A stretch of 42,153 nucleotides of DNA from Candidatus Gastranaerophilales bacterium (GCA_944325065.1 CALUYS010000015.1:1-42153); one strand, 5' to 3'. Positions 1 through 8,508 are shown, counted from the stretch's first letter. Translations and numbers: made by a program. The notes: generated from the letters alone by a model not told the origin.

Positions 1-25
1 AGAAAAGACCGGTACATCTCAATAC

Positions 26-50
26 TAAAAAACAGCCTCAATCGTGCTGT
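26..50 (-). terminator. Rho-independent terminator-like hairpin
   Basis: Read on the minus strand, ACAGC and GCTGT (46-50 and 32-36) form a 5-bp stem with a 9-base loop, followed directly by a run of T. It lies about 30 bases beyond the end of the broken small gene at 82-291 and would end that transcript. The stem is short, so strength is uncertain. Confidence 0.5.
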
Positions 51-81
51 CTGTTTGATTTTTTATTAAATTTTCTCCGTC

Positions 82-291
82 TCAATGTCCCAGAAACCTA
101 TTATTTGCTCCTTCAGGTTTTATATTATATAATACTCGAGCTAAATCACTATTAACTTTTGTTTAACTCTTACTTTCTTCTGCTTTTGGAGTAATTTCAA
201 TATTTGCATATTTATTTTTCTCATTTTTAGCAAAATTTGTAACTGGTGGACTAAATAATTTTTGATTACAATTTTTTACTAATGCTGCCAT
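82..291 (-). pseudogene. small gene of unknown function, interrupted by an in-frame TAA
   Basis: An ATG at 291-289 follows a good ribosome binding site (AAGAAGG on minus, 298-304, spacing 6). The frame runs 42 codons to a TAA at 165-163. The same frame then continues for 26 more codons to a TGA at 84-82, with ordinary-looking composition (it includes SDLARVLYNIKPEGANNRF). Either a 42-residue protein is made, or a roughly 69-residue protein has been cut by a nonsense change. No family is recognised. There is no signal peptide or membrane segment. A terminator-like hairpin follows at 26-50, so this looks like a self-contained transcript. The reading of the second part as formerly coding is inference. 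Confidence 0.45.
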
Positions 292-297
292 ATATAA

Positions 298-355
298 CCT
301 TCTTTATTTACTGCTTTATTGCTATTATTATAATAAAACAGATGAATAAAGAAGG
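298..355. repeat. inverted repeat covering the ribosome binding site of the small gene
   Basis: Arms CCTTCTTTATT (298-308) and AATAAAGAAGG (345-355) are perfect 11-bp complements around a 36-base AT-rich loop. On the minus transcript the downstream arm contains the AAGAAGG ribosome binding site of the gene starting at 291, so a transcript starting upstream of the repeat could hide it. A TATAAT-like sequence (minus, 327-332) lies in the loop; a transcript starting from it would carry only one arm and leave the site free. Confidence 0.5.
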
Positions 356-388
356 ATTGCTATAATTTTAATAAATAGTGATATAAAT

Positions 389-1402
389 TTAACAAATTAG
401 ATTTATATCACTATTTGATAAAAAATTATTTATATTTTGAATTGTAGTATTTTGTATGTTATCTATTGCTTCATAAGTGTTATAGCCAATATGGGATGTA
501 ACAATTACATTATCTAAATTTAATATCTTATGATTTATTAATGTTTTTTTCATACAATCATAATCATGACAATCAATTGTTGAAGCATAGCCTTTTGGAC
601 ATATATTTTGTTCGCACTCCAAAACATCCAAAGCACAATATGCAACTTTTCTATCAAGCAAGGCATTATATAAATCTTCAGTAACAATAATCTCACCTCG
701 AGAAACATTCACAATGCTTATATTATCTTTCATAATATCAAATTTTTCTTTATCAATTAAATGGTATGAATTATTATTTAATGGTAATGTTAAAATAAGA
801 ATATCACAAGTTTTTAAAATATTATCAAGACTAGATTTTGTAATATTATATTCATTTATAAAATTGTCATCATATTTAATATCATAAGCAAAAATATTCA
901 TTCCAAAACCATTTGCAATTTTAGCTGTATGTTTTCCTATTTTTCCTAGTCCTATAATTCCAATTTTTTTTTGATATAATTCAAAACCAACATATTTATC
1001 ATTTGATATCTTACAATTTTTAAGATCAATAGATGATTTATTAATATTACGTACAAGAGTCAAAAGAATACCAAAGGCATACTCTGCGACAGTTTTATCT
1101 CCGTATGAAGGTACATTATATATTTTTATCCCACGTTCTTTACAATAAGCTAAGTCTACATTATTATATCCTGTTGAACGAAGTATTATACATTTTAAAT
1201 TAACAAATTTCGACAAAATACTACCATCTAAATTTGATGATGTAAAAACAGAAATTATTTCAACATTATTTAAATTTGCATCTTCAAAATCAATGCTATT
1301 AATACTATTTTCGAAAAATAGAACATTATAATTATCAATATTAAACTTTATTAATTTTGTATCAAGTTTAAAATCAATGTTAAAAAATAAAATATCTTTC
1401 AT
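389..1402 (-). CDS. D-2-hydroxyacid dehydrogenase, D-lactate dehydrogenase type
   Basis: NAD-dependent enzyme that probably interconverts a 2-keto acid and a D-2-hydroxy acid in the cytosol; pyruvate/D-lactate is the most likely pair. The 337-residue length is normal for the family. The Rossmann motif GLGKIG is at about 151-156, with Asp173 after the second beta strand (FAYD), which favours NAD over NADP. The catalytic set is visible: Arg235 (SRGEI), Glu262/Glu264 (ALDVLECE) and His304 (SHIGYNT). Between the Glu and the His is a segment with Cys263, Cys268, Cys278, His279 and Cys283, more cysteines than usual there. No clear ribosome binding site precedes the ATG. The next gene upstream, the symporter, ends 47 bases away on the same strand, so co-transcription is possible. 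Exact substrate is not shown by sequence. Confidence 0.88.
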   Translation of the reverse strand: MKDILFFNIDFKLDTKLIKFNIDNYNVLFFENSINSIDFEDANLNNVEIISVFTSSNLDGSILSKFVNLKCIILRSTGYNNVDLAYCKERGIKIYNVPSYGDKTVAEYAFGILLTLVRNINKSSIDLKNCKISNDKYVGFELYQKKIGIIGLGKIGKHTAKIANGFGMNIFAYDIKYDDNFINEYNITKSSLDNILKTCDILILTLPLNNNSYHLIDKEKFDIMKDNISIVNVSRGEIIVTEDLYNALLDRKVAYCALDVLECEQNICPKGYASTIDCHDYDCMKKTLINHKILNLDNVIVTSHIGYNTYEAIDNIQNTTIQNINNFLSNSDINLIC

Positions 1403-1448
1403 AACAAGATATTAAACTTTATTATAATTAAATAAAATAGTAAAATGG

Positions 1449-2804
1449 TTAATTTAAAGTTGAATTAATGTAGCTTTCATTATTTAGATTATTATCATAA
1501 TTATTGATTGATTTTAAATTTTGTATTTTTATATATTTTTTAATATTTTTTCCGACTTTTATATTTCTATTTTCCAAGAATTTTGACATTTTAACAAAAT
1601 CAAATTCATTTTCCCATCTAGCAATAACAACAGATGCAATACAATTTCCGATTAAATTAACAGTTGTTCTTCCCATATCAAGAATTTGGTCTATGCCAAG
1701 CAAAATAGCAACACCTATCAAAGGATAATTAAAACTTGCCAAGGTTCCTGCCATAACAACAAGAGAAATTCTTGGAACTCCAGCAACACCTTTTGAAGTA
1801 AGCATTAAAGCTAACATAATCATAATCTGTTGTGATAGCGACATTTCAATACCAACAATTTGTGTTGCAAAAATTACACCCAAAGAAAGATATAAAGTTG
1901 TCCCATCTAAATTAAATGTATACCCTGTAGGAATAACAAAACTTACAATATTTTTGGGGACACCAAATTTTTCCATAATCTCCATTGCTTTTGGGAACGC
2001 AGCCTCACTACTTGCTGTGGAGAAAGCAATTAATGCAGGTTCCTGTATAGCTTTTAATAATCCAATAAAGGAAATCCCGGTAATTTTGCAAGCAAACGCA
2101 ATTACAATTGCCACAAATAGAATTAAAGCAGCATATACAGATACAATTACTTTAAAATAACTTACCAATACTCCAATTCCATTACTTCCAATAGTTGCTG
2201 CAATGGCTGCAAAAATACCAACTGGTGCAAAAAACATAACAAGTTCAGTAAATTTAAACATTATTTCACAAGTAGAACTTAAAAAATCCAACACAAGTTT
2301 AGCTTTTTTACCAGCAGCACAAATTGCAAAAGCAAAGAATAAAGCAAACACAACGATTTGAAGAAGATTCCCTTCTGACATTGCCTGGATAATGCTCGTT
2401 GGAACAATATGCACAATCATATCAGATACAGACGTATGAGAACTTACTTGAGACATTTGATTTACAGTTTGCATTTGATTAGCTTGTGCTTCTATATTAA
2501 ACCCTAACCCAGGTTTGAAAAAATATGCAGAAAGTAAACCTATTATTAAAGCTAAAGTTGTTACAACTTCAAAATATATTAAAGTCTTCAATCCTATTTT
2601 GCCAAGACTTTTTATATCACCATGTCCAGCTATTCCAACAACTAATGTTGAAAATAATAATGGTGCTATTATCATTTTTACCATTCTCAAAAACATATCC
2701 GCAAGAGGTTGAAATTTTATTGCCAAACTTGGTGCTAACCAACCAAAAATTATACCAAGCACTAAAGCTATAAATATCCATAATGTAAGTTTTGAATTAT
2801 TCAA
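1449..2804 (-). CDS. dicarboxylate/amino acid:cation symporter (DAACS, GltP/DctA type)
   Basis: Inner-membrane secondary transporter that imports glutamate/aspartate or C4-dicarboxylates with protons or sodium. Family signatures are in order: the serine-rich hairpin STASSEA at 262-268, NLDGT at 298-302, the second hairpin TSKGVAG at 336-342, and DMGRTTVN at 376-383 in the last substrate-binding helix. Arg379 in that helix usually marks acidic amino-acid or dicarboxylate substrates. The residue four after the Asn is Asn387 (NLIGN), as I recall for bacterial GltP-type proteins. The first codon is TTG (2804-2802), supported by AAGG nine bases upstream and by the complete first helix it includes. 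The last 45 residues form an Asn/Lys-rich hydrophilic tail, longer than usual. Substrate cannot be settled from sequence. Confidence 0.88.
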   Translation of the reverse strand: MNNSKLTLWIFIALVLGIIFGWLAPSLAIKFQPLADMFLRMVKMIIAPLLFSTLVVGIAGHGDIKSLGKIGLKTLIYFEVVTTLALIIGLLSAYFFKPGLGFNIEAQANQMQTVNQMSQVSSHTSVSDMIVHIVPTSIIQAMSEGNLLQIVVFALFFAFAICAAGKKAKLVLDFLSSTCEIMFKFTELVMFFAPVGIFAAIAATIGSNGIGVLVSYFKVIVSVYAALILFVAIVIAFACKITGISFIGLLKAIQEPALIAFSTASSEAAFPKAMEIMEKFGVPKNIVSFVIPTGYTFNLDGTTLYLSLGVIFATQIVGIEMSLSQQIMIMLALMLTSKGVAGVPRISLVVMAGTLASFNYPLIGVAILLGIDQILDMGRTTVNLIGNCIASVVIARWENEFDFVKMSKFLENRNIKVGKNIKKYIKIQNLKSINNYDNNLNNESYINSTLN

Positions 2805-2888
2805 TATATTAAACCTTATATATTTAGACTATAGTATAATTATATTATAAATATGCTCATTTTAAAAAAAAAGTCAAAAAAGATTAAT

Positions 2889-3632
2889 TTATGTAAATAT
2901 ATTTATATTTAAATCTTTTAATATTTTTATATCATCTTTTGATAATTTAGATTTTAAGAATTTCTGGAACAAATCAGGTCGCAATTCTTTAGTTTTTTTT
3001 ATTTGTTGTATCCGTTTCCATATATAAATTTCACGATGATTACCATTTAATAAAACATCAGGGACATTATATCCCATAAATTCTCTTGGGTTTGTATATT
3101 GAGGTGCTTCAAGCAAATATTCATTAAAAGACTCATTTTGAAAAGACTCAACTTTCCTTAAAACATTTGGTATTAAACGAGAAACGCTATCAATAATATT
3201 CAAAGCTCCTAGTTCACCACCTGTCATTATATAATCACCCATTGAAACTAAACGTGCTTTTGATAGAATTTTTATTCTTTCATCAAATCCCTCATAATGA
3301 CCACATATTATATTTAAAGAGTTTAATTTACTAAATTCAAAAGCCATTTTTTGAGAATAAGTTTCTCCATCAGGTGACATAATTATAGTTTGACTATTGT
3401 CAGTTAAATCTATTGATTTTAAAGCATCAATAAACGGCTGTACTTGGAGTAACATGCCTGCCGCACCGCCATAAACCTTGTCATCTACTTTTTTATGCTT
3501 ATTCTTTGTAAAATCTCTTGGATTTATTGTATTAACAAAAATCAAATTATGCTCGCAAGCTCTTTTTATAATACTATAATTCAAATAATCATTTATCATT
3601 TGTGGAAATAAAGTTAATATATTAAATTTCAT
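2889..3632 (-). CDS. trmD: tRNA (guanine-N1-)-methyltransferase TrmD
   Basis: Transfers methyl from S-adenosylmethionine to N1 of G37 in tRNAs with G at position 36, preventing +1 frameshifting. The SPOUT fold motifs are clear: KFNILTLFP at the start, GGAAGM near 55-60, GHYEGFDERI at 111-120, and GDYIMTGGE at 132-140 forming the trefoil-knot cofactor site. The segment LLEAPQYTNP (173-182) has Glu where proteobacterial enzymes have Asp; Glu here is also common in Firmicutes. NPREFMGYNVPDVLLNGNH completes the C-terminal domain. Length (247) is normal. The start is two bases after the rimM stop, so the two are co-translated. rimM-trmD is a widespread gene pair in translation operons. Confidence 0.97.
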   Translation of the reverse strand: MKFNILTLFPQMINDYLNYSIIKRACEHNLIFVNTINPRDFTKNKHKKVDDKVYGGAAGMLLQVQPFIDALKSIDLTDNSQTIIMSPDGETYSQKMAFEFSKLNSLNIICGHYEGFDERIKILSKARLVSMGDYIMTGGELGALNIIDSVSRLIPNVLRKVESFQNESFNEYLLEAPQYTNPREFMGYNVPDVLLNGNHREIYIWKRIQQIKKTKELRPDLFQKFLKSKLSKDDIKILKDLNINIFT

Positions 3633-3634
3633 AT

Positions 3635-4159
3635 TTATTGTCCAATTAAACCTTCAATATTGTCAATAACAATAAATTTTTCATCTAAATCAACTTTTAA
3701 AACAAGTTGCTTAACAAATGGTACAAAGTACAATTTATTATCTTCACTATACCTTACACTTAGCAAACTTGAAGCTTTATTCTCAGCAATTTCATCCACT
3801 ATTCCTAAAAATAGACCATATTTATCATAAACCTTTAATCCAGTAAGCTGTGAAATTAAATATTCGTCTTCTTCTAAATTTTCAATGGCCAGACTTTTTT
3901 TAATATATAAATTTAACCCTTTAAACTTAACAATGTCATTTATTGTATCTATATTTTCAAATTTAATAATTGCAAAATTTTTATGAAACTTTAAGCTTTT
4001 TATTTTCAATTCTAAATATTGATTTTGAAAGAAAACAAAAAAAGACTTTAATGTTTTTAATTTATTTTCATTACCAACAGAATACCCGACTCTTGCTTCC
4101 CCTTTTATCCCATGAAAATTAAGAATTTTTGCAACAGAAATAAACTCACTGTCGGACAT
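3635..4159 (-). CDS. rimM: 16S rRNA processing protein RimM
   Basis: Ribosome maturation factor that binds S19 and helps assemble the 30S head. The N-terminal domain has the signature VAKILNFHGIKGEARV (residues 9-24). The C-terminal PRC-barrel has EEDEYLISQLTGLKVYD around 95-111, LGIVDEIAENKASSLLSV around 117-134, and FVPFVKQLVLKVDL near 145-158. At 174 residues the length is typical. The ATG overlaps the stop of the preceding zinc-ribbon gene by one base (TAATG), with GGAGGA in that gene's last codons as ribosome binding site, so translation is coupled. trmD follows after two bases. Confidence 0.95.
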   Translation of the reverse strand: MSDSEFISVAKILNFHGIKGEARVGYSVGNENKLKTLKSFFVFFQNQYLELKIKSLKFHKNFAIIKFENIDTINDIVKFKGLNLYIKKSLAIENLEEDEYLISQLTGLKVYDKYGLFLGIVDEIAENKASSLLSVRYSEDNKLYFVPFVKQLVLKVDLDEKFIVIDNIEGLIGQ

Positions 4160-5331
4160 TATTCCTCCGATACAGTTTCAGTTTTTTTAACAACACGTTT
4201 TTTTACACTTGTTGTCGTATTTTTAACTTCACTTATTTCGTTTTGATTGTTATTATCAACATCTTTTAAATTGTCATTTTGTGGAATAATTTTTATCTCA
4301 TCAATACTTGAATCAACATTATTAAGTATAGCTTGTTTTTGTTCATTCTCTTTAGCAGCTTTTTCAAGTTCATGCTTTCTTTTTAATTCAGCTTTTTTTG
4401 CTTTTTCCAATGCTTTTTTTTCTGCTTTTTTTATTTTAGATTGAACTTCTTTTTCTCTCAATGATTCAGGGATATCAGTTCGTTCTAAATTCCATCTTTC
4501 AAGTCCCATTTGACGACGGACTACACCAATTCCAACGTGAACACGCCATTCATCCATCTTTAACTGTGCAGCTATTATTTTATGACAACCTATAGGTGGC
4601 AATGGTAATAATGGTTCATACAAATTTTTTATAGCAAACACCTGATCCTCAGTTACTGCAAGCTTACGTTTGGGAAAATTCAACTTTGGCAACATCAATT
4701 TTTGACGAATAAGATTTATACCAAAAAATACTTTCCTGGGTTCTAAGCTTAATTTTTCAGCAATAACCTCATGTGCATCATGATTTGGTAAAGGTAACAT
4801 TGCTTTATATAAATTCTCAATCTCTAGCATCTGCTCTTTAGTAATCAATAAACGTTTTGAAACATCTCGATGCTGAACTTTACCGCCTTGTTGATAACGG
4901 GATTTTATAGAACCTCGTTGATTATATGTTTTTTGTTGGGAACGTCTCGGATTGTGACCACCGTATGATTTTTGTGTTATATTATAAGAATTATTTCTAT
5001 AACTACCACTATTTCCAACTTCTCTACGATATTGTGAATTATAAGGTTTATTGTATCTTTGATTTGAATAATTTATATTTGACCTATTATAATTCCCATC
5101 ACCTGACATACGTTGTTGACTTGAGTAACTATTAATATGTTCATTACCAGTTGAATAACTACTATATGATGATTTCTGAATATTTTCAGTATTACTTGAC
5201 GGTGATGTAAAACTTCCATCTTCTGATGTTACAATTCTTTTTTCTGGATACAAACAATTCGGACATATTACCCTTTTTGGATTTTTAGTCTCAAACTCAC
5301 AACCGCATTTTATACATTTATTAGTATACAT
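4159..5331 (-). CDS. zinc-ribbon protein with duplicated helical repeat, upstream of rimM
   Basis: Unrecognised family, 390 residues. Residues 6-26 form a four-cysteine zinc ribbon (CIKC...CPNC). Residues 35-155 are low-complexity, rich in Ser, Asn, Tyr, Gln and Arg. Two copies of a roughly 55-residue unit follow at about 161-215 and 223-277. Both share a (T-x-x-Q)-x(5)-NLY-x(2)-(M/L)LPLP core, then (H)-x-(V/I)-I-A-x-x-L and GI-x-x-(I/V)R-x-x-(M/L)-x-L, which reads like a helix-turn-helix. Residues 290-335 are a charged Lys/Glu/Ala coiled coil, and the tail is acidic then basic. GGAAG precedes the ATG. One-base overlap with rimM ties it to ribosome assembly or tRNA modification. RNA or DNA binding is inferred, not shown. 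Confidence 0.7.
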   Translation of the reverse strand: MYTNKCIKCGCEFETKNPKRVICPNCLYPEKRIVTSEDGSFTSPSSNTENIQKSSYSSYSTGNEHINSYSSQQRMSGDGNYNRSNINYSNQRYNKPYNSQYRREVGNSGSYRNNSYNITQKSYGGHNPRRSQQKTYNQRGSIKSRYQQGGKVQHRDVSKRLLITKEQMLEIENLYKAMLPLPNHDAHEVIAEKLSLEPRKVFFGINLIRQKLMLPKLNFPKRKLAVTEDQVFAIKNLYEPLLPLPPIGCHKIIAAQLKMDEWRVHVGIGVVRRQMGLERWNLERTDIPESLREKEVQSKIKKAEKKALEKAKKAELKRKHELEKAAKENEQKQAILNNVDSSIDEIKIIPQNDNLKDVDNNNQNEISEVKNTTTSVKKRVVKKTETVSEE

Positions 5332-5398
5332 TTATCTTCCAAGTTCCCTTTATTCTTTTTCTTTAGTGTAAATATATATCTCATTTTTAAAAATTCTC

Positions 5399-5426
5399 AG
5401 GGGTGCAAACAAAACTCCTCTTTTTT
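5399..5426 (+). terminator. terminator-like hairpin in the leader of the zinc-ribbon/rimM/trmD unit
   Basis: AGGGGT (5399-5404) and ACTCCT (5414-5419) form a 6-bp stem with one G-T pair, followed on plus by CTTTTTT. No plus-strand gene lies upstream, so on plus it could only stop antisense transcripts. On minus a shorter T run follows, so it may also end the transcript of the solute-binding protein at 5506. Direction is uncertain. Confidence 0.35.
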
Positions 5427-5505
5427 AATAAACCTTTATCTTAATGCACCATTAAATATTATGTATTTATTGTATACTTAAAATTTAAATATGACAAGTA
5501 TTTTT

Positions 5506-6792
5506 TTATTTTTTACAACTTTTTACTTTATTTTCAACTATTTGAAGTAGATTTTTGATTTGAAACCTATTTTTTTCAAGTAATATTTTTTGGACATATA
5601 TATTTATTGTATCAATTATACATTTTTTATTATTGCCTATATATTTTGTAACATTAAGATTGTTTAATTGCATTGCACTTATTATTTTGGCTTTATTTTC
5701 TTTTGTTTTTTCAGTATTTAAAGTTTTTATAAATTTTTGCAATGCTTCATTATTAACAGGTAAAATTGATGTTTTTTGTGCTAAATCATATTGATTTTTT
5801 TCATTTGTTAAAAACATTGCAAAACGTATAGCTTGCGTTTTGTGCTTAGATTTCACCGGTATAACTAAATCCATTAAAGAAAAATCATATTTACCATTAT
5901 CACCTGTAAGCTGAGGATATATAACACTTTTTTCATATACTTGAGGTGCATTTTCACGAATTATGTTTAAAAAATTGGCTCCTAATACAATCATCATGGT
6001 TTGACCACTTAAATATTGTTCCAAAGCTTCTTGATGCCCTTGGGTTATTGATTCTTTTGGTATTAAATCGTTATTATACAACCTATTAAATTCACTGAAT
6101 ATATAATAACTTTTTTCATTTGTTAAATTATAATAACTAATGCCGTATTTATTTAACAATTTTAAAGTAGTATCATTTTCAGTTAAAGTTGGAAAAATAA
6201 TATACTTGCCTGTTTTTTCCTTAACTTGTTTTGCATATTTAAATATATCATCATAAGTCTTTATTCTTTTATTTAATTGAGATTTATTATATAAATCAGA
6301 ATTAAGTATAGTTATAGCAGAAGTTGCATAAAAGGGTATAGAATAATATTTCCCTTTATAATTTAGAGAATTTTTTATTTCATTCACATAATTTTGAAAA
6401 CAAACTTCTGGTATTTCATGTAAGACCTTTTTGTCGGCAAGTGTCATTGAAAAATCGTATGTAAGATTAACTAAATCTGGTGGATTATCTGTAAGTATTG
6501 CTGCTAAAACTTTTTTCTCGCCTTCTTGATATGGAACATCAACCCAATTTATTTTTATATCAGGATTTTCAAATTCAAATTTTTGAATAAGTTTTTTAAA
6601 ATAATTCTCTTGACTATATAATTGAAGAGTCCAAAATGTAAGCTGAGTTTTTTGTTTACAGCAGGTACATTTTGGAGTATTTTTTGTTATATTAATTACA
6701 ATAAAACTTGTAATTATATAAAGAAAATATAAAGAAAAAATAAGCACTATAACACGTTTAATATTTATACTTTTAAAGTCAAAATTAATCAT
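5506..6792 (-). CDS. extracellular solute-binding protein, sugar ABC type (orphan)
   Basis: Predicted periplasmic or membrane-anchored binding protein of the family-1 (MalE-like) type, 428 residues from the chosen start. One hydrophobic segment near residues 13-32 anchors or exports it. After it comes a Cys cluster (KCTCCK) with no standard lipobox. The mature part opens with the family pattern LTFWTLQ, then FEFENPDIKINWVDVPYQE and PPDLVNLTYDF, and later SAITILNSDLY and a MMIVLGANFLN segment. A TTG at 6807 is open in frame, but AGGAG at about 6801-6805 is placed correctly for the ATG at 6792, so I start there. No permease or ATPase gene is adjacent, so its partner is elsewhere or it acts alone. 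It is divergent from rarA. The substrate is unknown. Confidence 0.75.
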   Translation of the reverse strand: MINFDFKSINIKRVIVLIFSLYFLYIITSFIVINITKNTPKCTCCKQKTQLTFWTLQLYSQENYFKKLIQKFEFENPDIKINWVDVPYQEGEKKVLAAILTDNPPDLVNLTYDFSMTLADKKVLHEIPEVCFQNYVNEIKNSLNYKGKYYSIPFYATSAITILNSDLYNKSQLNKRIKTYDDIFKYAKQVKEKTGKYIIFPTLTENDTTLKLLNKYGISYYNLTNEKSYYIFSEFNRLYNNDLIPKESITQGHQEALEQYLSGQTMMIVLGANFLNIIRENAPQVYEKSVIYPQLTGDNGKYDFSLMDLVIPVKSKHKTQAIRFAMFLTNEKNQYDLAQKTSILPVNNEALQKFIKTLNTEKTKENKAKIISAMQLNNLNVTKYIGNNKKCIIDTINIYVQKILLEKNRFQIKNLLQIVENKVKSCKK

Positions 6793-6855
6793 TTTTAAAC
6801 TCCTCAAATATATAAATTAATGTTATTATATTATTATAAAAAATGGTAAAAGAAA

Positions 6856-8091
6856 ATGAATTTATTTACACAACTTGAAAATGAAAATATACAGGAACCA
6901 TTGGCTCAAATATTACGTCCAAAAAATTTAGATGAGTATTTAGGGCAAACAAATATCATATCAAATAATTCTCCATTATTAAAATTATTAAAATCTAAAC
7001 GTTTGTTTTCTTTTATATTTTTTGGTCCACCAGGATGTGGAAAAACGACACTTGCACGTTTAATTGCCAATTATACAAATGCTCGTTTTGTTGAGTTATC
7101 AGCTACATCATCAGGTGTTAAAGATATAAAAGATATTGTTGCAAGTGCTAAAGAGAATCTTATTTACAACAAAAAAACTATATTGTTTATTGATGAAATA
7201 CATAGATATTCAAAGACCCAGCAGGATGCGTTATTGCCTCATTTAGAATCAGGTTTAATATACTTAATCGGTTCAACAACTGAAAACCCTTCATTTCAGG
7301 TAAATAGTGCTCTTTTATCAAGAACAGCTGTTATACAATTAAATAAAATTGATAATGAATCAATACAAAAAATAGTCACAAAAGGATTTGATTATTTAAA
7401 AGAACGTTATGGAAATGTTGTATATGAAGATAAGATAATCAATTTTATAATCCGTTTTGCAAATGGTGATGCTAGAAGTGCTTTGAACCTTGTTGAAAAA
7501 GCATATTTTTCATCATCTTTTGATGGTAAAACACGTATTATAAAACTTGATGAAATTGAAACTCTTGCACAAAGAACAAATATTAAATATTCAATACAAG
7601 AACATTATGACCTTGCCTCAGCTTTTCAAAAAAGTCTTCGTGGAAGTGACAGAAATGCTGCTATTTATTACCTTGCAAAACTCATTGAATCGGGGGAAGA
7701 CCCACGATTTATTTCACGTCGTTTGATTGTTACAGCCAGTGAAGATGTCGGTAATGCAGACCCAAATGCTTTAAATGTTGCAATAAATGCTCATAAAGCA
7801 GTTGAAATTTTAGGGCTACCAGAAGGTAGAATCCCTCTTGCTCAAGCTGCCATTTATATAGCCAATGCACCTAAATCTAACCAAACCATTATAGCTATTG
7901 ATGAAGCTATAAAAGACATAAAGACTGGAAAAGATTATTTACCACCTATGCATTTAAGAGATTGTCACTATAAAGATGCTAAAAAATATGGATATGGTGC
8001 CGGGTATTTTTATTCACACCTTAATTATAACCATAAACAACAGTTTTTACCTGATGAAATTAAAGACAGAGATTATTTTAGAAAATCTTAA
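6856..8091 (+). CDS. rarA: replication-associated recombination protein A (RarA/MgsA), AAA+ ATPase
   Basis: AAA+ ATPase related to clamp-loader subunits; the family acts at stalled replication forks and on single-stranded DNA ends. The N-terminus RPKNLDEYLGQ (21-31) is typical. Walker A is GPPGCGKT at 57-64, Walker B LFIDEIH at 110-116, sensor 1 GSTTENPSF at 139-147, followed by the arginine-finger segment SALLSRTAV. The C-terminal tetramerisation domain shows YYLAKLIESGEDPRFISRRL and ASEDVGNADP, then KDYLPPMHLRDCHYKDAKKYGYGAGY. Length (411) is slightly short but complete. The 63-base gap to the divergent binding-protein gene must hold both promoters. The ribosome binding site is weak. Confidence 0.93.
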   Translation: MNLFTQLENENIQEPLAQILRPKNLDEYLGQTNIISNNSPLLKLLKSKRLFSFIFFGPPGCGKTTLARLIANYTNARFVELSATSSGVKDIKDIVASAKENLIYNKKTILFIDEIHRYSKTQQDALLPHLESGLIYLIGSTTENPSFQVNSALLSRTAVIQLNKIDNESIQKIVTKGFDYLKERYGNVVYEDKIINFIIRFANGDARSALNLVEKAYFSSSFDGKTRIIKLDEIETLAQRTNIKYSIQEHYDLASAFQKSLRGSDRNAAIYYLAKLIESGEDPRFISRRLIVTASEDVGNADPNALNVAINAHKAVEILGLPEGRIPLAQAAIYIANAPKSNQTIIAIDEAIKDIKTGKDYLPPMHLRDCHYKDAKKYGYGAGYFYSHLNYNHKQQFLPDEIKDRDYFRKS

Positions 8092-8170
8092 TTGAGTTTT
8101 ACAATTTAACTTAAAATAATATTTTATAATATTGTATATGAAACAAATATTTGATTTTGATTTACTATTC

Positions 8171-8200
8171 TATATAAATGTTGTAACAATCATTTATATA
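8171..8200. repeat. 30-bp near-perfect palindrome
   Basis: TATATAAATG (8171-8180) and CATTTATATA (8191-8200) are exact complements around TTGTAACAAT, whose TTG and CAA also pair. No T run follows on either strand, so it is not an ordinary terminator. It could be a dimeric operator or an RNA hairpin downstream of rarA. Confidence 0.5.
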
Positions 8201-8469
8201 AGAACTCTATGTTTACAAAATATTTGCCTATTTTTATCTATATTATATTATATTAATTTGTTAATTCCTATATGAAAGTTATTATGTAAAATAAGTAAAT
8301 TTGTCATTCAATTATTACAAAAAATATTATTATCTCATTTTTTATCCTAGAAATGTTTACACATATTAATATATAATTTTTTTTAATATTATTATTAGTT
8401 TTTTTAACAAAGTCATTTTATAATCAATTAACAGTTATAATTATTTATATATATAATTCCCAAATAAAA

Positions 8470-8498
8470 TTGTTGAAAAAGTTTATGTATATGATAAT
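8470..8498 (+). promoter_or_regulatory. promoter of the nucleotidyltransferase, probably leaderless
   Basis: TTGTTG (8470-8475) and GATAAT (8493-8498) are spaced by exactly 17 bases. Transcription would start around 8505-8509, at or just before the ATG at 8509, and no ribosome binding site is present. This predicts a leaderless mRNA. Confidence 0.5.
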
Positions 8499-8508
8499 AT
8501 AACTAATT

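Larger units (their letters stand above)
8092..8508. other. AT-rich intergenic region with a palindrome and the promoter of the next gene
   Basis: No convincing gene. The region is almost pure A/T. It contains a near-perfect palindrome (8171-8200) and a good promoter at the right edge (8470-8498). A 45-codon hydrophobic ORF (8138-8275) follows a TATAAT by seven bases but has no ribosome binding site and the composition expected of random AT-rich DNA, so it is not called. Confidence 0.5.

Noticed and set aside
8138-8275. 45-codon hydrophobic ORF on plus seven bases after a TATAAT
   Set aside because: No ribosome binding site, no -35, and the Phe/Ile/Leu/Tyr-rich composition is what random AT-rich DNA gives; it also contains the palindrome.
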